Under the pieces are notes generated by a model. The model was not told the origin of the DNA. It made no database searches and saw only the letters and a list, made by a program, of their open reading frames with translations. Positions 1-6,164 of a DNA stretch of 6,164 bases are shown in pieces. Position 1 is the stretch's first letter. Every line of letters begins with the position of its first letter. This DNA comes from Aphodomonas sp964553125. Its GTDB lineage: Bacteria > Bacillota > Clostridia > Christensenellales > Aristaeellaceae. The stretch spans positions 1 through 6,164 of the forward strand of contig CAZKJW010000128.1 in the NCBI GenBank assembly GCA_964553125.1, written 5' to 3'. A program made the position numbers and the translations under genes.

Positions 1-59
1 CGGATACCGTTCTGTTGTGCGCGGGCGGTCTTTGCGCCTGTGCGCGGCGAAGCCGCCAT
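1..59 (-). CDS. Start of an unidentified gene, cut by the window edge
   Basis: An ATG at 59 opens a frame that stays open to the window edge and reads MAASPRTGAKTARAQQNGIR. An AAGGA ribosome site lies 8 bases upstream, inside the last codons of the PIN/TRAM gene, and the start lies only 4 bases beyond that gene's stop, so it would be co-transcribed and probably translationally coupled. In Bacillus the gene after yacL is ispD, but these 20 residues do not show the IspD nucleotide-binding start, so no function is assigned. A small perfect hairpin (GCGGC-TTC-GCCGC, 42-54) lies in its first codons. It has no T-run, so it is not a terminator. Confidence 0.45.
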   Translation of the reverse strand, partial: MAASPRTGAKTARAQQNGI

Positions 60-63
60 GCGG

Positions 64-1188
64 TCATTCCTTGATTTTTGCGAAGATCATCCTGCCCGCG
101 CTCGTTTGCAGCACGCTGGTCACGAGCACATCGACCGTCTCGCCGATGTGCGCGCGGCCGTTTTCGATGACGATCATCGTGCCGTCGTCCAGATAGGCAA
201 CCCCTTGGCCGGGCTCCTTGCCCTCTTTCATGATCTGCGCGCGCATCGCCTCGCCCGGCAGCAGCGGGGGGCGGAGCGCCTGCGTGAGGTCGTTGAGGCT
301 GAGCACCTTCACGCCCGCCACGGCGGCGACCTTGGCAAGGTTGTAATCGCCGGTCATCACGGCGCCGTGCGCCGCCTGTGCCAGTTTCAGCAGCTTTACG
401 TCCGCCTCGGAGGTTTCCTCCGGGTTTTCATCCGTGACGCGCACCGTCACGCATTCGAGCTTTTGCAGCTTTTCCAGAATTTCCAGCCCGCGGCGGCCGC
501 GTGCGCGGCGCAGGGGATCGGCGGAATCGGCGATGTGGCGCAGCTCGTCGAGAACGAACTGCGGCGCGATCAGCGTGCCCGGCACAAACCCGAGGCGGCA
601 TACGTCGTATACGCGCCCGTCGATGAGCGCGCTCGTATCCAGATAGACCGGCGGAAGCGCCGGTTTGGCGGCCGTCTGCGCCGGCTGCGAACGCTTCGCC
701 GCGCGCGTCTGCGGCATGAACGGCATCTCGCGCCAGCGCTTATAGAACACCGACGCGCCGAGATAGCCCGACAGCAGATACACCACGGCTGAAAGCACGG
801 CCCACAGCAGGTCGGGCACGCCGACATGGAACAGCTGCGTGACCAGCGAGGCCACGACCAGCCCCAGCACCAGCCCGAACACGGCGGAAAGCAGCTGCAT
901 CAGCGGCCGGTCGGAAAACGCGCGCTCCGTTTCGCTTGCCCATGTGCGGATGCGGTTGGTCAGCCCCGGCGAAAGGAACCAGAACAGCACCGCAAACGCG
1001 GCCGCGCCGCCCCAGCCCAGAAGAATGGCGGCCAGCGGCGAGGGCTGATACCGTTCGCCGCCAAAACGGTTCCACCCCTGAACGATCAGCGCGCCCAGAC
1101 CCGCGCCCAGCGCGGCTCCGAACAGCGTGACAATCAATCGCAGAAACGCCTGCATGCTCCAACGCTTTTTTATAAGAACACTTCCCAT
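64..1188 (-). CDS. yacL: YacL-type membrane PIN/TRAM domain protein
   Basis: This is a 374-residue membrane protein with a cytoplasmic nuclease-like domain. Four hydrophobic segments are visible at about 17-36, 52-72, 97-117 and 127-148. A PIN domain follows (about 181-300). Its acidic metal-site residues are D184 (in LDTSALIDGR), E215 (in VLDEL), D263 and D281 (in TGDYNL). A TRAM domain, a small RNA-binding beta fold, closes the protein (about 325-374). Order and length match the YacL family of Firmicutes (about 360 residues), whose substrate is not well defined; an RNase role is inferred from the intact acidic residues. The gene begins 23 bases after the radA stop and is read in the same direction, so an operon is likely. 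Start choice is open: ATG 1188 has AAGG directly abutting it, and ATG 1155 (MQAFLRL, closer to other YacL starts) has GGAG only 1 base upstream. An in-frame TGA just before 1188 rules out a longer form. Confidence 0.9.
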   Translation of the reverse strand: MGSVLIKKRWSMQAFLRLIVTLFGAALGAGLGALIVQGWNRFGGERYQPSPLAAILLGWGGAAAFAVLFWFLSPGLTNRIRTWASETERAFSDRPLMQLLSAVFGLVLGLVVASLVTQLFHVGVPDLLWAVLSAVVYLLSGYLGASVFYKRWREMPFMPQTRAAKRSQPAQTAAKPALPPVYLDTSALIDGRVYDVCRLGFVPGTLIAPQFVLDELRHIADSADPLRRARGRRGLEILEKLQKLECVTVRVTDENPEETSEADVKLLKLAQAAHGAVMTGDYNLAKVAAVAGVKVLSLNDLTQALRPPLLPGEAMRAQIMKEGKEPGQGVAYLDDGTMIVIENGRAHIGETVDVLVTSVLQTSAGRMIFAKIKE

Positions 1189-1211
1189 CCTTCAATCATT
1201 GCCCGTGCGAT

Positions 1212-2591
1212 TTATTGCTTATCCTTTGCCAAAAGCAGCGCCATGGCCTGCGAGACGGTCTGCACGCCCAGCAGCGTCATGCCCTCCGTTTCGGGCAGAC
1301 CGCGCAGGTTTTCGCGCGGCAGAACGCATCGGGAAAACCCGAGCCGCGCGGCTTCCGCAACGCGCCGCGCCGCATGGCTGACGGCGCGCACTTCACCCGA
1401 AAGCCCCACCTCGCCGAAAATCACCGTGTCCGCCGGAAGCGGCGCATCCGTCAGCGACGACACAACCGCCGCGCACAGCGGCAGATCGGCGGCCGGCTCC
1501 GAGAGCGACAGCCCGCCTGCGACATTCAGGTAAACGTCCTTGTCGAAAAGCCGCATCCCCGCGCGCTTTTCCAGCACGGCGAGCAGAAGCGCCACGCGGC
1601 CGGAATCGAGCCCGTCTGCGGCGCGCCTTGGCGCGGCCAGAAAAGAGCGCGCCACCAGCGCCTGCACATCCACCAGCAGCGGACGCGTGCCTTCCATGCC
1701 GCACGCCACGGCCGAACCGGACGCGCCGCGCGCGCGCTTGGAAAGGAGCAGCTCCGAGGGGTTCTGCACTTCCACCATGCCGCTGTCGCGCATTTCAAAG
1801 ACGCCGATCTCATTCACGGAGCCGAAGCGGTTTTTTGCCGCGCGCAGAATGCGCCATTCGTGGCGCGTGTCGCCTTCAAAGGTCAGCACCGCGTCCACCA
1901 TGTGCTCCAGCACGCGCGGTCCGGCGACGGCGCCTTCCTTTGTGACATGCCCCACAAGGAACAGCGAGCCGCAGCCCTCCTTCACGAGGCGAATCAGCGA
2001 GGAGGCGCTTTCGCGCACCTGACTGACGCTGCCCGGCGCGGACGCGATTTCCGGCCGGTAGACCGTCTGGATGGAATCGACGACGGTGAAGTCGGGCGCG
2101 GTTTCGCGCATCCGCGTTTCGATATTGTCAACGGCCGTTTCGGCAAGCACAAACAGGTTGGATGCGTTCACGTTCAGGCGCTTGGCGCGCAGGGCGATTT
2201 GCCGCGCGCTTTCCTCGCCGGTCACGTAGAGAACGCGCGCGCCCTTGGCGGCCAGCGCGCCGCACGCCTGCAAAAGCAGCGTGCTTTTTCCAATGCCCGG
2301 ATCGCCCGCGGCCAGCACGGCGCTGCCTTCGACGATGCCGCCGCCCAGCACGCGGTCCAGCTCGCCGATGCCGGTGACGACGCGCGGCTGCTCGGCTTCG
2401 TCGATATCCGCGAGCGGGAGCGCCTTCGCGCCCGACCCCGGCGCGCGCTTGCGCGCCTTTTCCGGCAGAACCTCCGGCGCGGCTTGTTCAAACAGCGTGT
2501 TCCATGCGCCGCAGCCGGGACACTTGCCGAGCCAGCGGCCCGATTCGTAGCCGCACTGCGAGCAGACGAACAGCGATTTTGCCTTCGGCAT
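1212..2591 (-). CDS. radA: DNA repair protein RadA (Sms)
   Basis: RadA is a RecA-like ATPase that helps process recombination intermediates by promoting branch migration in DNA repair. The 459-residue protein has the normal family length and all family marks. They are an N-terminal four-cysteine zinc finger (C10, C13, C24, C27), the Walker A loop GDPGIGKS (96-103), a Walker B strand ending in VVDS (about 170-173), the RadA signature KNRFG (253-257), and a C-terminal Lon-protease-like domain (about 280-455) that is structural in this family. The start at 2591 is set by a strong GGAGG site 5 bases upstream. The longer frame to 2630 would start inside the -10 box of the promoter. It is the first gene of the minus-strand unit, with the PIN/TRAM gene following after 23 bases. 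Nothing in it looks damaged. Confidence 0.97.
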   Translation of the reverse strand: MPKAKSLFVCSQCGYESGRWLGKCPGCGAWNTLFEQAAPEVLPEKARKRAPGSGAKALPLADIDEAEQPRVVTGIGELDRVLGGGIVEGSAVLAAGDPGIGKSTLLLQACGALAAKGARVLYVTGEESARQIALRAKRLNVNASNLFVLAETAVDNIETRMRETAPDFTVVDSIQTVYRPEIASAPGSVSQVRESASSLIRLVKEGCGSLFLVGHVTKEGAVAGPRVLEHMVDAVLTFEGDTRHEWRILRAAKNRFGSVNEIGVFEMRDSGMVEVQNPSELLLSKRARGASGSAVACGMEGTRPLLVDVQALVARSFLAAPRRAADGLDSGRVALLLAVLEKRAGMRLFDKDVYLNVAGGLSLSEPAADLPLCAAVVSSLTDAPLPADTVIFGEVGLSGEVRAVSHAARRVAEAARLGFSRCVLPRENLRGLPETEGMTLLGVQTVSQAMALLLAKDKQ

Positions 2592-2594
2592 TTT

Positions 2595-2601
2595 CTCCTC
2601 C
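2595..2601 (-). promoter_or_regulatory. Ribosome binding site of radA
   Basis: GGAGGAG on the minus strand, with GGAGG 5 bases before the ATG at 2591. It is the best Shine-Dalgarno match in the window and it fixes the radA start. Confidence 0.9.
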
Positions 2602-2625
2602 AAGCGCTTTGATGCAATATACCTT

Positions 2626-2654
2626 ATCATACCAGAAAAACGCGCGTAAAAAAA
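2626..2654 (-). promoter_or_regulatory. Likely sigma-A promoter of radA, extended -10
   Basis: On the minus strand TATGAT (2626-2631) is preceded by TGG (2632-2634), giving an extended -10. With a 17-base spacer the -35 position is TTTTTT (2649-2654), a weak match to TTGACA that the extended -10 could compensate. Transcription would start near 2619, leaving a leader of about 27 bases. This is a motif reading only. Confidence 0.6.
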
Positions 2655-2669
2655 GGGAAAACTTTTTTT
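2648..2669. repeat. Perfect 8-base A/T inverted repeat between divergent genes
   Basis: AAAAAAAG (2648-2655) and CTTTTTTT (2662-2669) are exact reverse complements around the spacer GGAAAA. The left arm covers the -35 position of the radA promoter. It could be an operator, a bent or UP-like element, or simple A/T-tract composition. The stem is almost all A-T, so a terminator is unlikely. Confidence 0.5.
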
Positions 2670-2735
2670 CGGGCAGATAAATTTCGCGCTTTCGTTCGTT
2701 ATATGATTGAAACCGGCGAAGGATGGAAAAAGAGT

Positions 2736-3758
2736 ATGTACAGAGGTTATGCAGGCGGGTATGCTTCCGGAAAAAATGTGTTTGTCAGGCGCAGAAGGCC
2801 GAAGATCGGCCGCTGGCTGCTGCTGATTTTGCTGCTTGCTGCAGTTCTATGCGCGGGCTATACCGCGCTGGACAACAGCAGCTGCACGGTGAAGCGGCAG
2901 CGCGTGTTTGTGGCCGACCTTCCGGCAGGGCTGGAGGGTTTTACCGTGCTGCACGTTTCCGATCTGGGCGGCAGACGGCTTGGCAAGGATCAGGCAGAGC
3001 TGACGCGCGCGCTGAAGAACGCGAAATGGGATGCGACCGTCTGCACGGGCAACATGCTCGGCGAGGACGCCGATCCGTTTCCGTTTTATGAGCTGATTTC
3101 CGCGGTGAGCGCGGACAAGCCGTTTTATTTTATTGCCGGGCGCTCCGACCCGGCGGCGCTTGTGCGGGGCGCAAACGCGGAAACGATTCTCGCCGACTGG
3201 GCGGCGGGCGCGCAGAGCCGCGGCGCGACGTATTTGGACAGGCCGACCAAGCTGGAAAAGGGCGGCGAGTCGGTGTGGCTGACGGAGACGGCGCTTCTGA
3301 CGCTCGACCTTGACGGCGCGCTGGAGGCGTATACGCAGGCGGGCGGAACGTACTGGCAGGAGGTTGTCGCCGATACGATTGCCGCGCGCAAGTCCATGGA
3401 GGCCGCTTGCGGCCTGCATCTGCTGCTCAGCGCGACGCCGCTGACCGACGCATCCGCCGCGAAGCTGCTTGCGAGCGCCGACGGCGATTTTGTGCGGACA
3501 GTCGATCTGGCGCTGGCCGGCGGCACGGCGGGCGGACAGTGGCGTCTGCCGGGCGGGCGCGCCGTCTGGGCGCAGGGGACGTGGCTTCCGCAGGGGCCGC
3601 AGAGTGGCTACGGGTACGCCGCGAGCCTGCTGCAATACGTGTCCGGCGGCTTGGGGTGCGACCCGGAAAGCCCGCTGCCGGCGTTCCGGCTGCTCAACAC
3701 GCCCGAGGTGACGCTGATCACCTTCACCTCGCAGATCGATCTGGATACGCTGCCGTGA
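2736..3758 (+). CDS. Membrane-anchored metallophosphoesterase-like protein, ligands lost
   Basis: This is a 340-residue protein with a basic N-terminus (RRRRPK) and one membrane anchor (about 26-44), followed by a domain that resembles the YkuE/YaeI metallophosphoesterases along its length. The pattern of family motifs is kept while the metal-binding residues are not. The family DLH is SDLGG (75-79), GD is TGNM (104-107), GNHE is GRSD (135-138), the LLSH motif is LLSATP (230-235), and GHTHGGQ is GGTAGGQ (262-268). Only the first aspartate (D76) remains, so metal-dependent hydrolysis is not expected. The frame is intact over the full family length, which argues for a retained non-catalytic role rather than decay. 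The start at 2736 is chosen because ATG 2703 has no ribosome site; AAGGA lies about 12 bases before 2736, a long spacing. The gene is divergent from radA. It has no visible terminator at its end, and the next gene has its own promoter. Its function is unknown. Confidence 0.8.
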   Translation: MYRGYAGGYASGKNVFVRRRRPKIGRWLLLILLLAAVLCAGYTALDNSSCTVKRQRVFVADLPAGLEGFTVLHVSDLGGRRLGKDQAELTRALKNAKWDATVCTGNMLGEDADPFPFYELISAVSADKPFYFIAGRSDPAALVRGANAETILADWAAGAQSRGATYLDRPTKLEKGGESVWLTETALLTLDLDGALEAYTQAGGTYWQEVVADTIAARKSMEAACGLHLLLSATPLTDASAAKLLASADGDFVRTVDLALAGGTAGGQWRLPGGRAVWAQGTWLPQGPQSGYGYAASLLQYVSGGLGCDPESPLPAFRLLNTPEVTLITFTSQIDLDTLP

Positions 3759-3768
3759 GAATTGCGAG

Positions 3769-3797
3769 TTAACAAAGCGAAGAAACTGTGCTATAAT
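3769..3797 (+). promoter_or_regulatory. Strong sigma-A promoter of the GTPase pair
   Basis: TTAACA (3769-3774), a 17-base spacer and TATAAT (3792-3797), with TG at 3789-3790 making the -10 extended. It is the closest match to consensus in the window and lies 10 bases after the stop of the phosphoesterase-like gene. Transcription would start near 3804. I looked for an AT-rich palindrome of the Zur type around it and saw none. Confidence 0.8.
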
Positions 3798-3804
3798 ATC
3801 CTTT

Positions 3805-3822
3805 ACGGTCGATGGCGGCCGT
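3805..3822 (+). promoter_or_regulatory. Small hairpin at the 5' end of the GTPase mRNA
   Basis: ACGGTC (3805-3810) pairs with GGCCGT (3817-3822) around a 6-base loop, with one G-U pair. It would sit at the extreme 5' end of the transcript, about 35 bases before the start codon. It has no T-run, so it is not an attenuator. It may stabilise the mRNA, or it may be chance in GC-rich DNA. Confidence 0.35.
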
Positions 3823-3857
3823 GAAAAATCATGCGAACCGAAAGAGATGAACTTGCG

Positions 3858-5209
3858 ATGACAAAGATTGATATTTTTTCCGGGTTTCTCGGAGCGGGCA
3901 AAACAACGCTGATTAAAAAGCTGATTGCGGAAGCGTTCATGGGCGAAAAGCTGGTGCTCATTGAGAATGAGTTCGGCGAAATCGGCATTGACGGCGGATT
4001 TATGCAGGATGCGGGCATTGAAGTGACCGAGATGAGCCAGGGCTGCATCTGCTGCAGCCTCGTGGGCGATTTCGGCAAAGCGCTGCAAAAGGTGATGGAG
4101 CAGTATGCGCCCGACCGCATTCTGATCGAGCCGTCCGGCGTGGGCAAGCTCAGCGACGTGATCCGCGCCGTGCAGGGGCTGGAGGCGGCCGACATCGCGC
4201 TCAACAGCTTCACGACGGTTGTGGATGCGAAGAAGTGCAAAATGTACATGAAGAATTTCGGCGAGTTCTTCAACAACCAGGTGGAGCACGCCGGAACGAT
4301 CATCCTTTCCAGAACGGCGGACATGGACGAAAAGAAGCTGGCCGACGTTACGGCGATGCTGCGCGAGAAGAACCCGACGGCCGTCATCATCACGACCGAC
4401 TGGAACGCGCTGGAAGGCGCGCAGATTCTTGAGGCGATGGAGCATCGCGACACGCTGGAGGTCGAGCTGAAGCATCTGAGCGAGGATGAAGAGGTTTGCC
4501 CGGTGTGCGGTCACCATCACCATCACGATCATGACGACGACGATGATGACGATGACGAGCACGAGTGCGGCTGCCACCACCATCATCACCATGACCATGA
4601 CGATGATGACGAGGACGAGCATGAGTGCGGCTGCCACCACCATCANNNNNNNNNNNNNNNNNNNNNNNNNNNNNNNNNNNNNNNNNNNNNNNNNNNNNNN
4701 NNNNNNNNNNNNNNNNNNNNNNNNNNNNNNNNNNNNNNNNNNNNNATGACCATGACGATGATGACGAGGACGAGCATGAGTGCGGCTGCCACCACCATCA
4801 TCACCATGACCATGACGATGATGACGAGGACGAGCATGAGTGCGGCTGCCACCACCATCACCATCACGATCATGACGACGATGACGACGAGCATGAGCAT
4901 CACCACCACCACCATCATCATGGGCACGATGCGGATGAAGTGTTCGTCAGCTGGGGCGTCGAGACGCCCAAGAAATTCGAGATGGCGCAGCTTGAGGAAA
5001 AGCTCGACATGCTCGAGGATGCGGCGCGCTTCGGCGCGGTGCTGCGCGCGAAGGGAATCGTCGCCGGTGCAGACGGCCAGTGGATTCACTTCGACTATGT
5101 GCCGGGCGAGAAGAACGTCCGCCATGGTTCTGCGGGCGTTACGGGCCGCCTGTGCGTGATCGGCAGCAAGCTCAACGAGGCGGAACTGACCGCGCTGTTC
5201 GGGGTGTAA
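3858..5209 (+). CDS. CobW/G3E GTPase with His-Asp-Cys metal-binding repeats
   Basis: This is a putative metallochaperone of the COG0523 (CobW/YciC) group, GTPases that deliver Zn, Co or Ni. The G domain has a P-loop GFLGAGKTT (9-17), ENEFG (36-40) and the group's metal site C63-x-C65-C66. The Walker B region reads ILIEPSG (88-94), and the base-recognition motif is unusual (SRTADMD, 151-157, in place of NKxD). A metal-rich insert begins with CPVC (214-217) and runs through His/Asp/Glu blocks with a repeated HECGC, ending in eight histidines (4898-4921). A CobW_C domain follows, from DEVFVSWGVE to the end. A 100-N gap (4646-4745) lies in the insert, and its nominal length shifts the frame. With the 5 bases predicted from the repeat the protein would be 418 residues, or 20 more per extra unit. 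The start at 3858 has AAAGAG 11 bases upstream; ATG 3831 has no ribosome site. The metal is unknown. Confidence 0.9.
4512..4892 (+). repeat. 60-base in-frame tandem repeat coding for a His/Asp/Cys insert
   Basis: Units of 60 bases code for 20 residues: HECGC, six His, DH, then DDDDEDE. Unit starts are visible at 4561, 4621, 4776 and 4836. The units at 4561 and 4776 differ at one base only (acgag against atgag), including the same mixture of CAC and CAT, or GAC and GAT, codons. This indicates recent duplication or gene conversion. The outer copies (from 4512 and at 4836) are diverged, and the unit at 4836 is 57 bases. The copy number is unknown because the N gap lies within the array. Confidence 0.93.
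4646..4745. other. Assembly gap of 100 N inside the repeat array
   Basis: Exactly 100 N is the usual placeholder for a gap of unknown size. The bases on both sides belong to the same 60-base repeat: the left side ends in CATCA and the right side begins ATGACCATGACG. In an intact unit these are joined by the five bases TCACC. Confidence 0.97.
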
Positions 5210-5212
5210 GCG

Positions 5213-6154
5213 ATGGAGACGCCGGTATACCTTTTTACAGGCTTTTTGGAGGCGGGAAAGACCCGCTTCATTCAGAAAACGCTGGGCGACCGGCGCTTCA
5301 ACCGGGGCGAGCGCACGCTGCTTATCGTGTGCGAGGAGGGCGAGGAGGAATTCGACCCGACCGCCTTCGCTGCGCCGAACGTCTATCTGGAGACGATTGA
5401 GGATGCGTCCGAGCTGACGGAGGCGCGTCTGCGCCAGATGCAGAAGGCGCATGGCGCCAAGCGCGTGATGATCGAATACAACGGCATGTGGCAGCTGCAA
5501 ACGCTGCTCGATGCGCTGCCGATGGATTGGCCGCTGTGCCAGATTTTCCTGTTTTTCGATGCAACCACGTTCCTGAACTACAACGCGAACATGCGCAGCC
5601 TTGTGGTGGACAAGCTGAAGCTGTGCGACTTGGTGGCGTTTAACCGCTTCACCAAGGATATGGACATGATGCAGTTCCACAAGATTGTGCGCGCGATCAG
5701 CCGTCAGGTGGATATCGTGTATGAATATACGGACGGCAGCGTCGTGCCGGACGAAATCGAAGACCCGCTGCCGTTCGATCTGAACGCGCCGGTCGTGGAG
5801 ATTCAGGATCGCGATTACGCGATCTGGTATCGCGACCTGTGGCAGGATCCGAAAAAGTACGACGGAAAAACCGTGCGCTACAAAGCGATTGCCGTGAACG
5901 GCACCAAGCTGAGCGCGGGCTTCTTCGCGCTCGGCCGCCAGCTGATGACCTGCTGCGTGGAGGATATCGAGTTTGCCTGCCTTGTGGCGAAAAACGAGTG
6001 CGGGTATCAGGTGAAGGAGCACGAGTGGGTGGAGGCTGAGGCGCAAATCGAAGTGCGCTTTAACCGCGCCTACGGAAAGTCCGGCCCCGTGCTCAACGTG
6101 CGCAGGATTGAGCCGACGACCCCGCCTGAGCAGGAAGTTGCGACGTATTATTAA
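5213..6154 (+). CDS. G3E GTPase-like protein fused to a DUF1980-like C-terminal domain
   Basis: This 313-residue protein has two parts. The N-terminal half is a CobW-type G domain: P-loop GFLEAGKT (10-17), a Walker B-like segment VMIEYNG (85-91), and a degenerate base-recognition motif NRFTKD (144-149). The CxCC metal site of the group is absent, with an acidic stretch (CEEGEEEFD, 40-48) in about that region. The C-terminal half (about 199-300) has the pattern YDGKTVRYK, then FFALGRQLMTCCVED and a later EWVEAEAQIE. This resembles the DUF1980 (YcgQ, TIGR03943) domain of metal-regulated permease partners, with C247 and C248 as possible metal ligands. That match is from memory of the pattern. 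The gene starts 3 bases after the stop of the repeat-bearing GTPase, and only a weak GGGGTG precedes it, so translational coupling is likely. The two probably act together, perhaps as an active and a regulatory or scaffold subunit. No terminator is seen before the window ends. Confidence 0.82.
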   Translation: METPVYLFTGFLEAGKTRFIQKTLGDRRFNRGERTLLIVCEEGEEEFDPTAFAAPNVYLETIEDASELTEARLRQMQKAHGAKRVMIEYNGMWQLQTLLDALPMDWPLCQIFLFFDATTFLNYNANMRSLVVDKLKLCDLVAFNRFTKDMDMMQFHKIVRAISRQVDIVYEYTDGSVVPDEIEDPLPFDLNAPVVEIQDRDYAIWYRDLWQDPKKYDGKTVRYKAIAVNGTKLSAGFFALGRQLMTCCVEDIEFACLVAKNECGYQVKEHEWVEAEAQIEVRFNRAYGKSGPVLNVRRIEPTTPPEQEVATYY

Positions 6155-6164
6155 AAATAAAAAA

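Noticed and set aside
1215..2612. Long plus-strand open frame opposite radA
   Set aside because: radA is certain on the other strand. The plus-strand frame is rich in Arg/Ala/His/Gln, typical of an antisense GC-rich shadow, and has no family motif.
2648..2669. Rho-independent terminator between the divergent genes
   Set aside because: The stem is almost entirely A-T, and neither flanking gene is transcribed toward this site.
2679..2707. Promoter for the phosphoesterase-like gene with -10 TATGAT at 2702
   Set aside because: The -10 is good, but the sequence 17 bases upstream (AAATTT) is a poor -35, so it is not listed as a feature. It is only consistent with the start chosen at 2736.
3759..3857. 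Zur-type operator or riboswitch in the GTPase leader
   Set aside because: No AT-rich palindrome is seen around the promoter, and the leader of about 54 bases holds only one small hairpin, too little for a known riboswitch.
2847..4643. Long minus-strand open frame opposite the phosphoesterase-like and GTPase genes
   Set aside because: It is antisense to two well-supported genes. Its start is a low-complexity Met/Val/Ala stretch produced by reading the His/Asp repeat backwards, and it crosses a clear promoter.
4501..4925. CRISPR array or non-coding repeat
   Set aside because: Units are contiguous with no unique spacers, have a 60-base period in the coding frame, and vary mainly at synonymous or His/Asp positions, so they are protein-coding.
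4746..5159. Frameshifted reading of the GTPase after the gap (Met/Thr/Ser-rich tail)
   Set aside because: It is an artefact of the 100-N placeholder length. The correct frame downstream gives a clear CobW_C domain ending at 5209.
4643..6046. Long minus-strand open frame opposite the second GTPase
   Set aside because: It runs into the N gap and is a shadow of the GC-rich plus-strand gene and the repeat, with no recognisable domain.

Overview
The window suggests a GC-rich member of the Bacillota, probably Clostridia. The genes are roughly 60% GC, against short AT-rich intergenic stretches. RadA and a YacL-type PIN/TRAM membrane protein sit together as in Firmicutes, and the promoters and ribosome sites look like sigma-A and GGAGG types. 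A 100-base run of N lies inside a tandem repeat, so this is a draft or metagenome contig. The genus cannot be read from the sequence.

Left part, minus strand (1-2660): the DNA repair ATPase gene radA starts from an extended -10 promoter. It is followed after 23 bases by a four-helix membrane PIN/TRAM protein, and then by the first codons of a further gene that runs off the window. The disA gene, which lies between radA and yacL in Bacillus, is absent here.

Middle, plus strand (2736-3758): a membrane-anchored protein, divergent from radA, has the fold signature of the YkuE/YaeI metallophosphoesterases. Nearly every recognisable metal ligand is replaced, so it looks like a pseudoenzyme.

Right part, plus strand (3769-6154): a near-consensus promoter (TTAACA, 17 bases, TGC-TATAAT) drives two GTPase genes of the CobW/G3E metallochaperone type, separated by 3 bases. 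The first has an intact P-loop, the CxCC metal site and a CobW_C domain. Between its G domain and C domain lies a large His/Asp/Cys insert built from 60-base repeats. The N gap falls in these repeats and makes the gene look frameshifted. Repeat phase and reading frame independently agree that the true missing length is 5 bases plus a multiple of 60, so the gene is almost certainly intact. The second GTPase has lost CxCC, and its C-terminal half resembles the DUF1980/YcgQ (TIGR03943) domain, which is otherwise associated with metal-regulated permease systems.

The best candidate for something new is this two-gene unit: a metal-sponge G3E GTPase with a variable-length repeat, translationally coupled to a G3E-DUF1980-like fusion. 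The degenerate phosphoesterase next door is the second. The metal served (Zn, Ni, Co) and the client protein cannot be told from the sequence.
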